DNA from: Chromera velia
Taxonomy: Eukaryota > Sar > Chromeraceae
Assembly (NCBI GenBank): GCA_018398765.1
Contig: JAHBMJ010001324.1
Location: forward strand, 1 to 30,903
Length of the DNA: 30,903 nucleotides
Direction of reading: 5' to 3'
Shown here: positions 9,886-20,000 of the stretch, one piece after another
Numbering within the stretch: the first letter of the stretch is position 1
Layout of the letters: every line of letters starts with the position of its first letter
Made by a program: the position numbers and the translations under genes
Notes under the pieces: generated by a model
The model's database searches: none
What the model was told of the DNA's origin: nothing
What the model saw: the letters and a program-made list of their open reading frames with translations, nothing else

Positions 9886-11797
9886 ATGATGTCCTGTGGA
9901 ATATCGGCTGGCCCTCTTAGTGGCTCTGATCTCCCCTCTGGCAACGGGGGGGCCACCCTTCCTGAAATAAAAGCACTGTTCAACCAATAGACAGCTTCTC
10001 AGAGGGAGTACTTCGACGGCAGATTTAACATCGTTGCAAAAAAAATTGACAACCTTGACAACCGCATTAGTCAGAATGAGAGAAGGGTTGAGAAATGTGA
10101 GAAGTTAATTGAGAAGATCGAATCAACCGTGCTAAGTCTTCAGCCCTCCAATGAGGAGAAAGACCCCGTCCCTCATTCGCATGTGGTGCTGGGCCTCTCT
10201 CTCAATGAGGCAAGGAAGTGGCAGCAATTCCAATCCTTCCTTAGAGACTTGCTCACCTTTTCTCTCTCCCTCAATGGCCAAGTGTGCCAGACAGATGAAA
10301 TGATCTCCCGTTCTTCCCGGCTGTACGACGCTGCGAAATCCATCTTCTGCAGTAAGAACTACAAGTGAGTCTCCAAACTCACTGTCGAATTCAAACGTAA
10401 AAAAGATGTTCAAGGCCTGCGCCCCCGACCGCTCCGTACAGTACAACGTCCTCTCCCTTGCTCTCACCGGATCTATGAAGTGTGTGCTCAGGAAGACGGA
10501 GGAGTAAGAGAAAGCTAACAAAATTTTCTGGGCGCAAAGCATACTTGGCGATGCCGGGGCATCCGCTAAGGACAAAGAGAGGGCTCAGGCCCTTCTGCTA
10601 AAGGAAAGGGTGAGTGAGTCCGCTCAACCAATTCCCAGGGCACCTGCACTACCACTGCAGCAGCACCCATTCCCCCCTATGCCGCCCCAACAAAATTCGG
10701 CCGCCAACTCTCATATAATAGGTTCGCCACTGGTAGCTGCGGTCGCGCAGCAGAATGCGGTGGCAGCCGCAGTGCCGCAAACCTCGAGCGCTGCTGCGTT
10801 AAACTTTGCAATGCACGTCTAACAGCAACAACAGCAAGCCAAACAGCTCCCACAGCCGTCTCATGAGGGTGGTATGGTTTTCAAGACCCCGGTGCAAGTA
10901 AGACCTGAGTTGGGAAACAGAGACGGGGGTGCTGCCCCCGGCTTCAGTCATTAGTTTCGGATGGAGACGGGAAGAGTTGGGGGGAAGGGCGTATGGTTGG
11001 GAGTCCTCCTTCCCCCTCCGAACCGACTGGATTCCCGCGGCTGAAAAGGAAATTGTTAGGTCTCCTGGAAGAGAAGGAGGCTCTCAGAAAGCAGATGTAT
11101 GATTTGCGTGCCTGGTTGTCTTCTGTCTCTATCAATGAGTTGTATTCTCCCCCAGGCACCGCACTTTGCGATGTCTTTCTTGATTTATTGAAATGGTATG
11201 ACGTGAAATTCGATCTACGTAGAAAAGGGCACTCAGCCCCTGTTTTTCCCCCTCCCTCTGTCTTTTATGGCAATCGTTTTGATGTTTTGTCGGAGTGCGC
11301 AATGGATGAAGGATCTGTGAGCGGCGGCGAGCTTGATACCCTTGCAGGCAAGTCAGACTGTTCTTCTCCTCTATTTAATTCTTTTCCATCCCTTCATGCC
11401 CCTGATGTTGATTCTCTTTCCTGTTCCCTTTCCCTTTCAAAATTGCAGTCAGGCACCTTCTCCTTCTGGTGAGGGCTTGTCTGTTCTGTCTTTTATATCT
11501 GATGTGTTTTTTGTTTCGAAGGAGAAGTCGGTTAGGAAGCGTCGCAGGGGGAAAGGGAAAAAGCGCAGGGGGGGCAACCGTAAGCATGGCACGTCACAGC
11601 AGCCGAGTGAAGCGGGGGAGCCTGCCAGCCCAGAGCCAGAGTGGGAGATCGTGCAGGTGCTTCGTACTCGCACAAACGGGGAAGGGGGGGAAAGGGAATA
11701 CCTGGTTGACTGGGGTGGGAATTTCTCTCACACGTGGGAGCCGGCAGCAAACCTGAATCACTGCGAAGAGCTGCGAAAGGAGTTTTGGAAAGAGTGA
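9886..11797 (+). pseudogene. LINE ORF1 region with coiled coil and C-terminal chromodomain
   Basis: Two adjacent ATG codons (9886, 9889) open the frame. The part at about 10009-10130 is rich in Lys, Glu, Asn and Ile and looks like a coiled coil. A Gln/Ala/Pro-rich middle part follows (10610-10950). After another charged segment (11041-11110) and a strongly basic stretch (11521-11580) the region ends in a chromodomain (11639-11794). Breaks: stops at 9988, 10366, 10505, 10820 and 10952, and frame changes near 10366, between 10955 and 10993, and between 11340 and 11470. LINE ORF1 proteins normally bind RNA and chaperone nucleic acid. I see no CCHC knuckle here. Its stop is 21 purine-rich bases before the ORF2 ATG, so ORF2 could have been translated by reinitiation. 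It may have been one protein or two. Confidence 0.7.
11639..11794 (+). other. chromodomain encoded in LINE ORF1
   Basis: About 52 residues in one frame start EWEIVQVLRTR, continue GEREYLVDWGG and end HTWEPAANLNHCEELRKEF. This is the chromodomain pattern: N-terminal strand, E-Y-L-V-x-W, T-W-E-P-x-x-N-L, then a C-terminal helix. Two aromatic cage positions are filled (Trp in EWE, Trp in VDW). The third, usually Tyr or Phe after WKG, appears as Asn. Chromodomains bind methylated histone H3 tails in HP1 and Polycomb and occur at the integrase C-terminus of chromoviruses. Confidence 0.88.
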
Positions 11798-11818
11798 CGG
11801 AAAGAAAAAGAGAAAGAG

Positions 11819-14800
11819 ATGGCAGCCGCGGCTAGAGTGAGGGATGCCTCGGTCCGCTTTTCGTTGTTGAATGTGAATGGGGTGAGAAGTAAAGAAGACA
11901 ACGGTTCCTTTTCCCGTTGGCTGGCTAAAAAAAATCCCGACATAGCCATCTTTATAGAAGTGATAGACATAATGAGGGACATCTCTTGTGGGGGGTGGAA
12001 AGGCAAAAACTTCAGCCACCATGAGTGGTACCGGCAGCAACTAGGTATATACAGAGCAGCCCATGATAGAGACGGCAGGAGTGGGGGTGTCTGTGTGCTT
12101 ATAAAAGAGGAACGGTGGAGCGAGCTGAAACCCGAAATCTCCCTTGTGGGCCCAAGTCTAGTTGAAGTGAAGATTACAGTAGGTGGGCGCAGGGTGCATG
12201 TATTCGGTCTTTACCTTCCCGGGTCCTGGTCCGATCACAGGGATAGTAGGGTCCCTGACCTCTTGAAGGATGTGTTTAGGGGGGTCCCTCTTAAGGCAGA
12301 CAGGATGGTGATGGGGGATTTCAATGCACACTCAGGCAGCCTCGTCCCCGAAAATCTTTTGTGGTCCCGTGCAGATCTCCTCCTCCCGCCGAGGGATTCT
12401 GGAGGGGTTGATGGGAGGGGAGAAAATGATGAGGGCTCGGAGGAGCCTGACAGACCCTCATTCGTCCGCACGTCTCTGTGCAGTAAAGACGTTCACCACA
12501 GTGGGAGGGACTTTATTCAAATTTGTAGTGATATGAATCTTGTTCCTTTGAACGGACTGACGGGAGAAGCAGGGGGAGAGTCCTTTGTTTTTCCTGGTGA
12601 GTGTACCCACTATTCCAGACAGAGCAGCATGTCTACGCCCACTTCCCTCATTGATTACGTACTTACTGATCCATCTACCGTACAAAGGGTTTCTGATTGG
12701 GAGGTTAACTTTGATGGTATTGCCTCCCCCGACCATGCGACCGTTTCCTTCTCCTTCTCTCCTCCCTTAGCCGAACCCGAATCCGAAGATGCTCTCCCAC
12801 CCTACCAAAACCTCTCTGATTGTCCTCCCCTTTTCTGTTTAAACCGCACAGCCCCGGTCTCTGATGAAGAAATCACACCGCTTGCAGCAGCGGTGAGATC
12901 GTTTGCTGAGGATCGATGGCCTGGCTTATGGGCCTATCATGAGCAGATCGAACCATTCGAGGAGCCACCTGCTCCTCCACCTCCCCCAGTGTCCCCGCAT
13001 CCCCAACTAGGGCTGACTTCGGAGAGCGGTGACGATCGTGCGTATCTGCACAAGTTAATTGAGGAATGGTCGCGTGTGCTAGTAGGGCTGATCAAGCAGA
13101 CAGGGGATAAGGGGCCTGGCCCAGAAAGTAGACGATCAAAGAGAGAGGCATGGTTTGATTCGGAATGTAAAGCTTTACAGAAAGAGGTTAGAGAGGCAGA
13201 CGAGAGATGAAAGCTAGTGAGAGATGGGAATGGAAGGGGAATAGAGTTCGATAGACTGCAGAGGCTTCTCCGGGTCCGTCATACTCTATTCAAAAGAAAG
13301 AGAGTTGCGTGGGAGAGAACACAAGCCCAGAAGGTATAAAAAGAGTTGTTAAAAGACCCGCTTGCTATCTGGAGGAGAAAGAAAAAAGCTGTCTCAGCTG
13401 GGGGAGCCTCCCGTCCTTCTCCACGTGAGTTCTCAAATCATTGGGCAGGGGTGTTTGAAGATAAGAATGAAGAGCCTCTCCCTTCCGCCCTCCCATCTGC
13501 CCTTCTTTCTTTCCACCCTTCTATTTTGCCCTTCTCTTTCCATCAAATCTCCTCTGCTCTAAAGAAAATGAATAGAAAGAAAGCCTCCGGCCTTGAAGGA
13601 ATCTCCCTCACTCAGCTTGACCTTTGTTTTGCGTACTCGGCGCTCTCTCGTTTTTTACTTTTTGTTTTGTTTAATTGTGTGCATATTTTTGCATGCTGGC
13701 CTCCCTCCTGGAATGTGCTGCGTATCTGCTCTATCTCTAAAGGCCCTGCCTCTCCCTCTCCCAATGAATGGAGGCCTATTCACGTTATCAACCCTTTCGC
13801 AAAACTTTTTGGTTTGCTGATGGATGGCCGTATGCGCTCTCAAGTCGAGCTTGACGTCAGGCAGTTAGGTTTCAGACAAGGGGTGGGAATGAGAGAAGGG
13901 GTAGGCGCGCTTATCTCTGCCATCCTCTCCTCTAAAAAGAAAAAGAAAGCTCTGCTGGCAGGCTTTGTTGATTTCTCCAAAGCCTTTGACACTGTGCCGA
14001 GAGGTAAGCTAATTCAGAAACTGAGAAGAGAAGGTGTGTGTGAGGCAGATGTGTGTATGATATGTAAAATATACAGGGAGGTCTGGGGAAAGGTAGACGG
14101 GGACTCTTTGCGTTTTCAGGAGGGCGCTGGGATAAAGCAAGGTGATGTTCTCTCTCCCATTCTCTTTCTTATCTATATCAATGACCTTCTCCGTATGTGT
14201 TCAGTTAGTAAGAATGAGGGGGCCGTAGACAGAGAAGCAGAGGGAGCAGGATGGTCAAATAGCAGAATGGGGGAGGGCAGCGTCGAGGAGCCCAAGAGAG
14301 AGCCCGAACCTGTCCTCTTTGACAACTGCATTTTAGGCAGTCTGGGGTATGCGGATGATCTCTGTTTCCTTGCTCATTCCATCTCAGATCTGCAAAAGAA
14401 GTTTTCAGCCTTGGAAGGCTATTGCAAGGAATGGGGACTGACTGTGAACTTAAAAAAAATAAAAATCTTGCGCCTGTCTGCCTTGGCTTTAGGGTAGTCT
14501 GCAGGGAGAGTCATGTATGGTGGGAGGGAAGTTGAATGAACATCCGAATACAAATATCTGGGGTATGTTTTCTTTAAAGGAGGGAGCTTGAACAAGACAA
14601 TTGAGTCCCGTATTGCTTCTGCTTCGTGGGCTCTAGGAGGGGTAATTGGGTTGATTGCAAGCATGGGCCCGCTCAGCATTAATGCGCAGGTAACAGTCTT
14701 TAGAGCCTGCTGGACCCCCGTAGCGCTCTACTGCCTTGAATGTCTGCCAGTGCGGAATGCAGACCTGCTCGCTCTTGATGCTTTGCAGCTTCGGTTTGCC

Positions 14801-15496
14801 CGTTGGTGTGGTCATTTGTCTGCTCACAGCCTCCGCCTGCCCTCTCTTTGCATATTTGGTCTTCTTCCCTGCAAAGCCCTTCTCTGCTCCCGCGTAGCTG
14901 ACTGGTGGCACTCTCTTTCTATCACAACACACACTATTCCTGCAGCCATGTTGCATACCTAGAAGAATAACTGCTGCCAATAATTCATAAGGTCTATAGA
15001 CAGGCTGCTTCGTTGGGCTGATTTGATTTCTGTCCGCTCGCTGAGGGTCAAGCCCGATCTGTCTTCCCAACGCGGGCAGAATAGTCGTAAGGCACAAGGC
15101 ACCGGCTCACTTTTCTTCAAGGGCAAGGTGAGACAGACAGTTGCAAAGGAATGCATGAAGGCTTCTAAGGATGATGGGCAATCTTCCTCTCACTTTCCCC
15201 TCCTTGCTAGACTCACCCCTCTGCAGTGCGACTTCCCGTCCTTCTGCCGTATGTTTGTCTTCCTCCTGTGCAGCAAGTCGTCCTCCGGTGTTCCTTCCGT
15301 CTCTGCCCTTCCCCGTTCTGCCCTGTCGGTTACGAATGGCTCGATCTTTTCTTTTTTGCGCATGCTGATATACAACCCGATGGGCGGGCAAGATGGGCTG
15401 CCTGTTGGTTGTTCTAATAGAAAGCTGTGCACCTATGAAGCCTGCTGCCGGTGTATAGATGATTTTATTCATCGGCTCTCTGTCTGCCCCCGATAG
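11819..15496 (+). pseudogene. LINE ORF2: APE endonuclease and reverse transcriptase
   Basis: One frame of 1,226 codons from ATG 11819 to TAG 15494, with no frameshift but six internal stops (TGA 13208, TAA 13337, TAG 14495, TGA 14537, TAG 14960, TAA 14981). The endonuclease shows Asn18 (LLNVNG), Glu47 (FIEV), GDFNAH with Asp167 and Asn169, IDYVL (Asp279) and SPDH (His306), the full catalytic set that nicks target DNA to prime reverse transcription. A Pro-rich linker follows (about residues 370-400). The RT has FVDFSKAFD (Asp718), GIKQGDVLSP and YADD (844-847). A thumb-like region and a C-terminal Cys/His knuckle (about 15428-15490, ending HRLSVCP) close the protein. The nonsense codons could all come from Gln or Arg codons by C-to-T change, except where the ancestral residue is unknown. 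Confidence 0.92.
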
Positions 15497-15790
15497 ACTG
15501 CCAAACAAGGCTTTTTGCAGTGGTTAGTATTAATTCAATCAGACTGCTTCACTTGTTGTGACTCACCCTTTGTATCCGCCTCCTTTTCTGATCTAGGGGT
15601 TCGTAAGTTCATCACATCGCTCTTGCACTCTCAACCCTCTCTTCTCTTTATGATTTCTCATCATATTGTAGTAAATGATTGATTAGATTAAGTTCAAATA
15701 ACTGTCATCCACTTAGCTTGCAGCTGGCATAATTGAACAGACCTATGCATGTATGCGCCGCCCGGGAGTTCTAACTCCACCTAGGGTATG

Positions 15791-15820
15791 GCATCAATCA
15801 ATCAATCAATCAATCAATCA
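15791..15820 (+). repeat. (TCAA)n tail of the LINE
   Basis: About seven ATCA tetranucleotides end the element. The truncated copy at 18091 has the complementary (TGAT)n at the same point, so the tail belongs to the LINE. Confidence 0.9.
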
Positions 15821-15933
15821 CAATAGATGCATATCACTCGGTGACCAAAACAACATCACCAAGGGTGGATTGGATTTTTAAAAAGGCGGGGTTGGCAAAA
15901 TGCAAACCCCGCCTTTTTCATGTCGATTTGAAA
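15819..15933 (+). repeat. right flank copy of long target-site duplication
   Basis: Matches 9672-9785 at about 92%. It includes a perfect version of the hairpin AAAAAGGCGGGGTT / AACCCCGCCTTTTT (15880-15918). A further AACCCCGCCTTTT lies downstream at about 15963-15975. Confidence 0.8.
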
Positions 15934-16604
15934 GGGTGGGTAGCCCATCCTTTGCTAAAATTAACCCCGCCTTTTATTCAATATTCACCCAAGGTTCGAT
16001 CGGAATGATATCTTGCGATCTATCGATATAGGAATGATGACCACCTAGGATGATCACCCTTGATACTGAAACGGGTGAAAGCAGAAGCTTACAAAGCGAC
16101 TTACCGAAGCAAGGAGAAGCGTCTTCCAATAGGAAAGGAGTCCTGGAGCCAAAGGAAAGCATTCCAGCAGCAAAGCCAGAAAGGCGATATCAATATCGAT
16201 ATATTGAAATCACCATGTGCTCTTTATGATCACGTAAACGCTGTTTCCGCCACAGTTGATGCCTTTCCCGCCCAGAAAAGACTTGCAACAAAGAGAAGAA
16301 ACCTTTTGAATGTAGCTATAAGCGGCAGCAAAGAGAAGGCCGCCTGTAGACGGTCATTCCGTTCTATTCTAAAAGAGAGAAGAAGCCAATCGCACCGATT
16401 GATCCGGCTCTGAAAGTTTCGAAATTGAAAGCCGCAGAAAGCCATTTCCATCCTTTGCAATACAAAGACCAGCTTGTGGGAAGGTCTTTGAAAGGTTGGA
16501 TGGCTTTCCGTTTTGACTGGCTGGCAATCTCCTTCCAGATTGAAGCCCGCTCATTTCAAACAGAAGCTGCAAAGTCGGACAGAGTGACAATTTGACTGCA
16601 TGCA
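15934..16604. other. no recognised gene; one 117-codon frame
   Basis: A plus frame at 16060-16413 is open for 117 codons and rich in Lys, Arg and Ser. It starts with no clear context and matches nothing I know. It is listed only as the longest frame in this stretch. Confidence 0.4.
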
Positions 16605-16639
16605 TACACACAGACACACATACACACACACACACACAT

Positions 16640-16694
<55 letters not shown>

Positions 16695-16708
16695 TACACA
16701 CACACATA

Positions 16709-16750
<42 letters not shown>

Positions 16751-16751
16751 A

Positions 16752-16799
<48 letters not shown>

Positions 16800-16926
16800 A
16801 AAGAGAGAGAGAAAGAGAGTGAGAACGAGAGCAAAGAGACGGCGAGAGTGAAGAGAGGGCGAGAGCAAAGAAAGGGAAAGACAGAGAGAAAGAGAGAGAG
16901 AGAGAGAGCGAGAGCAAAGAAAGGGC

Positions 16927-16970
<44 letters not shown>

Positions 16971-17098
16971 GAAAGAGAGTCTCAGAGAGAGAAAGAGAGA
17001 GACAGAGCAAAGAGAGAGAGAGCGCGCGCAAAGAGAGAAAAAGAGAGCGCAAAAAGAGAGAGAGAGAGAGAGGGAGAGAGAGAGAGCGCGGAATAGAG

Positions 17099-17136
<38 letters not shown>

Positions 17137-17229
17137 AAAGAGAGAAAGAGAGAGAGAGAGAGAGAGAGCGAAGAGAGAGAGAAAGCGAGAATGAGGGAGA
17201 GAGAGAACAGGGGAGAGAGAGAAAGGGTC
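16605..17229. repeat. (CA)n, (GACA)n and (GA)n compound microsatellite
   Basis: CA repeats (16605-16639), GA (16640-16666), GACA (16667-16693), CA again (16695-16749), then nearly 480 bp of GA-rich repeats with AAG and GCGA interruptions. The plus strand is almost pure purine from 16750 to 17226. Long open frames on both strands here are artefacts of the repeats. Confidence 0.95.
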
Positions 17230-17291
17230 TCTCTCTCCTTCCATCCCATGTCTAATGGATCTTTGTCTGCGAAATCAAGAGCAATTAGATG

Positions 17292-17296
17292 ATGGT
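17292..17296. repeat. target-site duplication, left (ATGGT)
   Basis: ATGGT directly outside the left LTR, matched at 24661-24665. Five bases is the usual length for Ty3/gypsy integrases. Confidence 0.85.
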
Positions 17297-17568
17297 TGTT
17301 AGCATTCTACAGGGCTAGGAACTCTAAATACGTTGATGTGCATTCAGAGATTCCTTGACATATAAGTTTGACCTAGAAGAGTTCATACAATGTTCAGTCA
17401 AACAGATCAGTCAGCCGCTAGAAGGCAGGCTGATGCTTTTCTGATGTCAGGCCACGTCAGATTGCTACATGACGCCAGAGCGGCCAGTGGTACATAAATC
17501 ACACGCGTGCCTCACGGCGCTGCCATCCGTAGGCCCGTTGCATGCCCACCGCTCGTAGCCGGCCTATA
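17297..17568 (-). repeat. 3' LTR of the chromovirus (272 bp)
   Basis: Direct repeat of 24190-24660 once the MITE and its 8-bp duplication are removed (272 against 273 bp). One terminal base differs (TATA here, TACA in the right copy). Confidence 0.92.
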
Positions 17569-17582
17569 CCTACCCACTGCTC
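17569..17582 (-). promoter_or_regulatory. candidate polypurine tract
   Basis: On the minus strand the bases just before the 3' LTR read GAGCAGTGGGTAGG. This is purine-rich in the right place for plus-strand priming, although two T and one C interrupt it. Confidence 0.4.
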
Positions 17583-17810
17583 AAAGCCGACAACCACGCT
17601 CGGTTCCAATCTTTCAGACAAACGCGGACACACAAACTCTGCAAGGCGTACACACAAGTAGGCAATACAGGCTACTACGGACGCACACATACGAACGAAC
17701 TATGAGTGAAGATAAAAGTCAGAATGCTGAGCCCGACCACGCACACGCTACCCTGCATCAAGGGAGATGCAGGACTGACTCATTTCTTTTTTTTAATCCT
17801 CTTCATCTCT

Positions 17811-18089
17811 TTAGAACTCACATATATGCATTCCACTCCATAAACCTATCATTTGTGCCCAAATAAAATTTATCTCTCTACTCCTTAACTGCCACCTACA
17901 CCTGCCTGTTACTTGCTTCTCTCTTTTTTGTTGTCTTCTCTTCTCCTTGAATGCATATAGTGCTTCCTTTGCATGTATCAGATTTATAGCAGGCTCCCAC
18001 GATACATTCTCTTTACTCTCTCCTTTCCATCACACCAGATAGTGCGCCTGCTTATTTATCTTCTTGTGATCAATGATATCTTCCACTTC
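17811..18089 (-). pseudogene. chromovirus C-terminal chromodomain, cut off from integrase
   Basis: Minus-strand translation from 18089 gives a chromodomain: start EVEDIIDHKK, then AHYLV, a TGA where an Arg is usual, then WKG, VSWEP, INL and a C-terminal helix to about 17943. The frame then runs on as a basic tail to TAA at 17811-17813. In an intact chromovirus this follows the integrase without a break. Here the LINE fragment begins two bases away. The TGA could come from CGA by one C-to-T change. Confidence 0.85.
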
Positions 18090-18090
18090 A

Positions 18091-18791
18091 TGATTGATTG
18101 ATTGATTGATTGATACTAAACCCTAGGTGGAGTTAGAACTCCCGGACGGCGCATACATGTATGGGTCTGTTCAATTATGCCAGCTGCAAGCTAAGTGGAC
18201 GACAGTTATTTGAACTTAATCTAATCAATCATTTATTAAAATATGATGAGAAATCATAAAGAGGAGAGAGGGTTGAGAGGGCTAGAGAGAGGATTGAGAG
18301 TACAAGAGCGATATAATGAACTTGCGAACCCCTAGATCAGAAAAGGAGGCGGATGCAAAAGGTAAGTCACAACAAGTGAAGCAGTCTGATTGAATTAATG
18401 CCAATTACTGTAAAAAGCCTTGTTTGGCAGTCTATCGGGGGCAGACAGAGAGCCGATGAATAAAATCATCTACACACTGGCAGCAGGCTTCATAAGTGTA
18501 CAGCTTTCTATCAGAGCAACCAACAGGCAGCCCACCTTGCCCGCCCATCGGGTTGTATATCAGCATGCACAAAAAAGAAAAGATCGAGCCATCTGTAACC
18601 GACAGGGCAGAACGGGGAAGGGCAGAGATGGAAGGAACACTGGAGGACGACTTACTGCATAGGAAAAAAACAAATATATGGTGGGAAGACGGGAAGTTGT
18701 GCTGTAGAGGGGTGAGTCTCGCAAGGAGGGGAAAGTGAGAGGAAGATTGCCCATCATCCTCAGAAGTGAGAGGAAGATAATTGCCCATCAT
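18091..18791 (-). mobile_element. 5'-truncated second LINE copy, nested in the chromovirus
   Basis: The minus strand repeats the LINE 3' end (about 15165-15816), including the last 105 or so codons of ORF2 (shared LLARLTPLQ, YNPMGGQ, FIHRLSVCPR) and the repeat tail, here (TGAT)n at 18091-18114. The 5' end is truncated and bears a short duplication (18734-18757 and 18765-18791). Truncation of this kind is typical of target-primed reverse transcription that stops early. Confidence 0.92.
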
Positions 18792-20000
18792 ACTCTACCT
18801 CTTCTGAGGTAAGCAACCGAATGAGAGGTAGCGGATCGTCCTTCCCTCTCTCGTACTTCTTCAAGTAGGACACATTGATCATATTGTGACCCCTCACCTG
18901 CAGGGAAAATCAGCTTGTACGCATTACTTCCCACTTTCTTTTCTACCTCAAAGGGTCCGTAAAACACAGGCTCAAGCTTCCCACTTGGCTTTTTGCTTCC
19001 CCTTAAGTATGCATTACGTATAAGCAAAAAGTCCCCTGAGGCAAACGAAACTTCCTGTCTGTATGGATCTACCTATTAAGCTGCTTATTCTCTTGCTTGC
19101 TCGAATCGTTCCTTTGCTCTCATGATTTCTGTTTCTCTACGGTCTGTAAAGTCTGCTGCTGGCGGACAGAATGATTTGGAGCGCACAGAGACAAAAGGCA
19201 GGCGAATAGGATTACGTCCATATAAGAAATAAAAAGGAGACATGCCTGTGGCAGGATGAACAGAATCGCGATATGCAAACTGGCAAGAACACAACCACTT
19301 CAGCCAGTCAGTCTGGTGTTCATTCACGAAACAGCGCAACATTTGTTCGATAGTCTGGTTGTCTTTCTCTATCTGACTATCTGACTGTGGGTGTCCTCTG
19401 GTACTCATATTCAGTTTCGTTCCCCACAGGCGAGTGAGTTCTTTCCAGAATGCAGAAAGAAAACGAGGGTTATGATCACTGACCACTGACTGAGGCATGC
19501 CGTGCTCACATACCAACTTGCTCGTACACGATTTCTGCTATCCCTTTGGCCGTGATCTCTAAGAAGACTGCAGTAAAGAAGGGAGTTTTAGACAGACGGT
19601 CAACCATAGAGAGAATTCTATCCATTGATTCCCCCCTGAACGTCATGCTCGGAAGTCCAAACACAAAGTCAAAAGAAATCGATTTGAGAGAAAATTCAGG
19701 AATAAAGAGAGGTTGTAACAGTCCATATGGCTTCTCAATCGGCCTCTTTGATCGCTGACATGCATCATACTTTCTCATGTACAGTAACGTACTGCATAAC
19801 AGATACATACATATGCGGCTAATAGAAGTTTCCTGCCAACTTCAAGTAGGTCTTTTCTACTCCCAAATACTCCCAAATGACCACCAACAGCTGTATCATG
19901 ATGCTCATAAATAAGATTTCTTTGCAGTCTCTCTGTCGGGACGGCCAACCTGTCATTAAAATTATAAAGTAGTCCGTCTTCTATCTGAAAACGCGGGACA
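18792..20000 (-). pseudogene. chromovirus integrase
   Basis: Pieces in three frames give the whole domain order. The HHCC zinc finger shows EHHDTAVGGHLG (about 19850-19910). Its first Cys is Tyr (KYDACQRSK), one G-to-A change. The catalytic core shows SFDFVFGLP, VVSDHNPRF and SQIEKDNQTIEQ, so both Asp and the Glu of the DDE triad are kept. The GPY/F module (GPFEVEKKVGSNAYKL) ends near 18950. Frame changes fall near 19790, 19510 and between 19085 and 19027. The last codons run into the LINE fragment, which separates this domain from its chromodomain. Confidence 0.9.

Larger units (their letters stand above)
9786..15818 (+). mobile_element. LINE (non-LTR retrotransposon), full length but inactive
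   Basis: The element has a 100-bp leader, an ORF1 region (9886-11797), an ORF2 (11819-15496), a 3' untranslated region of about 290 bp and a (TCAA)n tail. Both boundaries are set by the flanking direct repeat at 9672-9785 and 15819-15933. A second, 5'-truncated copy at 18091-18791 ends in the same tail, which supports the 3' boundary independently. Both ORFs carry stops and ORF1 also has frameshifts, so this copy cannot work. APE-type endonuclease, YADD reverse transcriptase and a C-terminal Cys/His knuckle place it among the APE-bearing LINE clades. I cannot name the clade. Confidence 0.85.

Noticed and set aside
10993-11472. Independent host gene in the ORF1 region
   Set aside because: It lies between the two target-duplication copies and leads straight into ORF2, so it belongs to the LINE.
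11420-11525. Intron between the two ORF1 frames before the chromodomain
   Set aside because: A TTGCAG acceptor-like site is present but no matching donor restores the frame clearly. A frameshift is the simpler reading in an element with other breaks.
9672-15933. LTR retrotransposon, because of the flanking direct repeats
   Set aside because: The enclosed genes are APE endonuclease and LINE-type RT, there is no integrase or primer-binding site, and the right repeat begins after a LINE-type tail.
16369-17249. Long open frames of 230-290 codons on the minus strand
   Set aside because: They translate CA/GA microsatellite as Ser-Leu and Cys-Val repeats. Base composition explains them.
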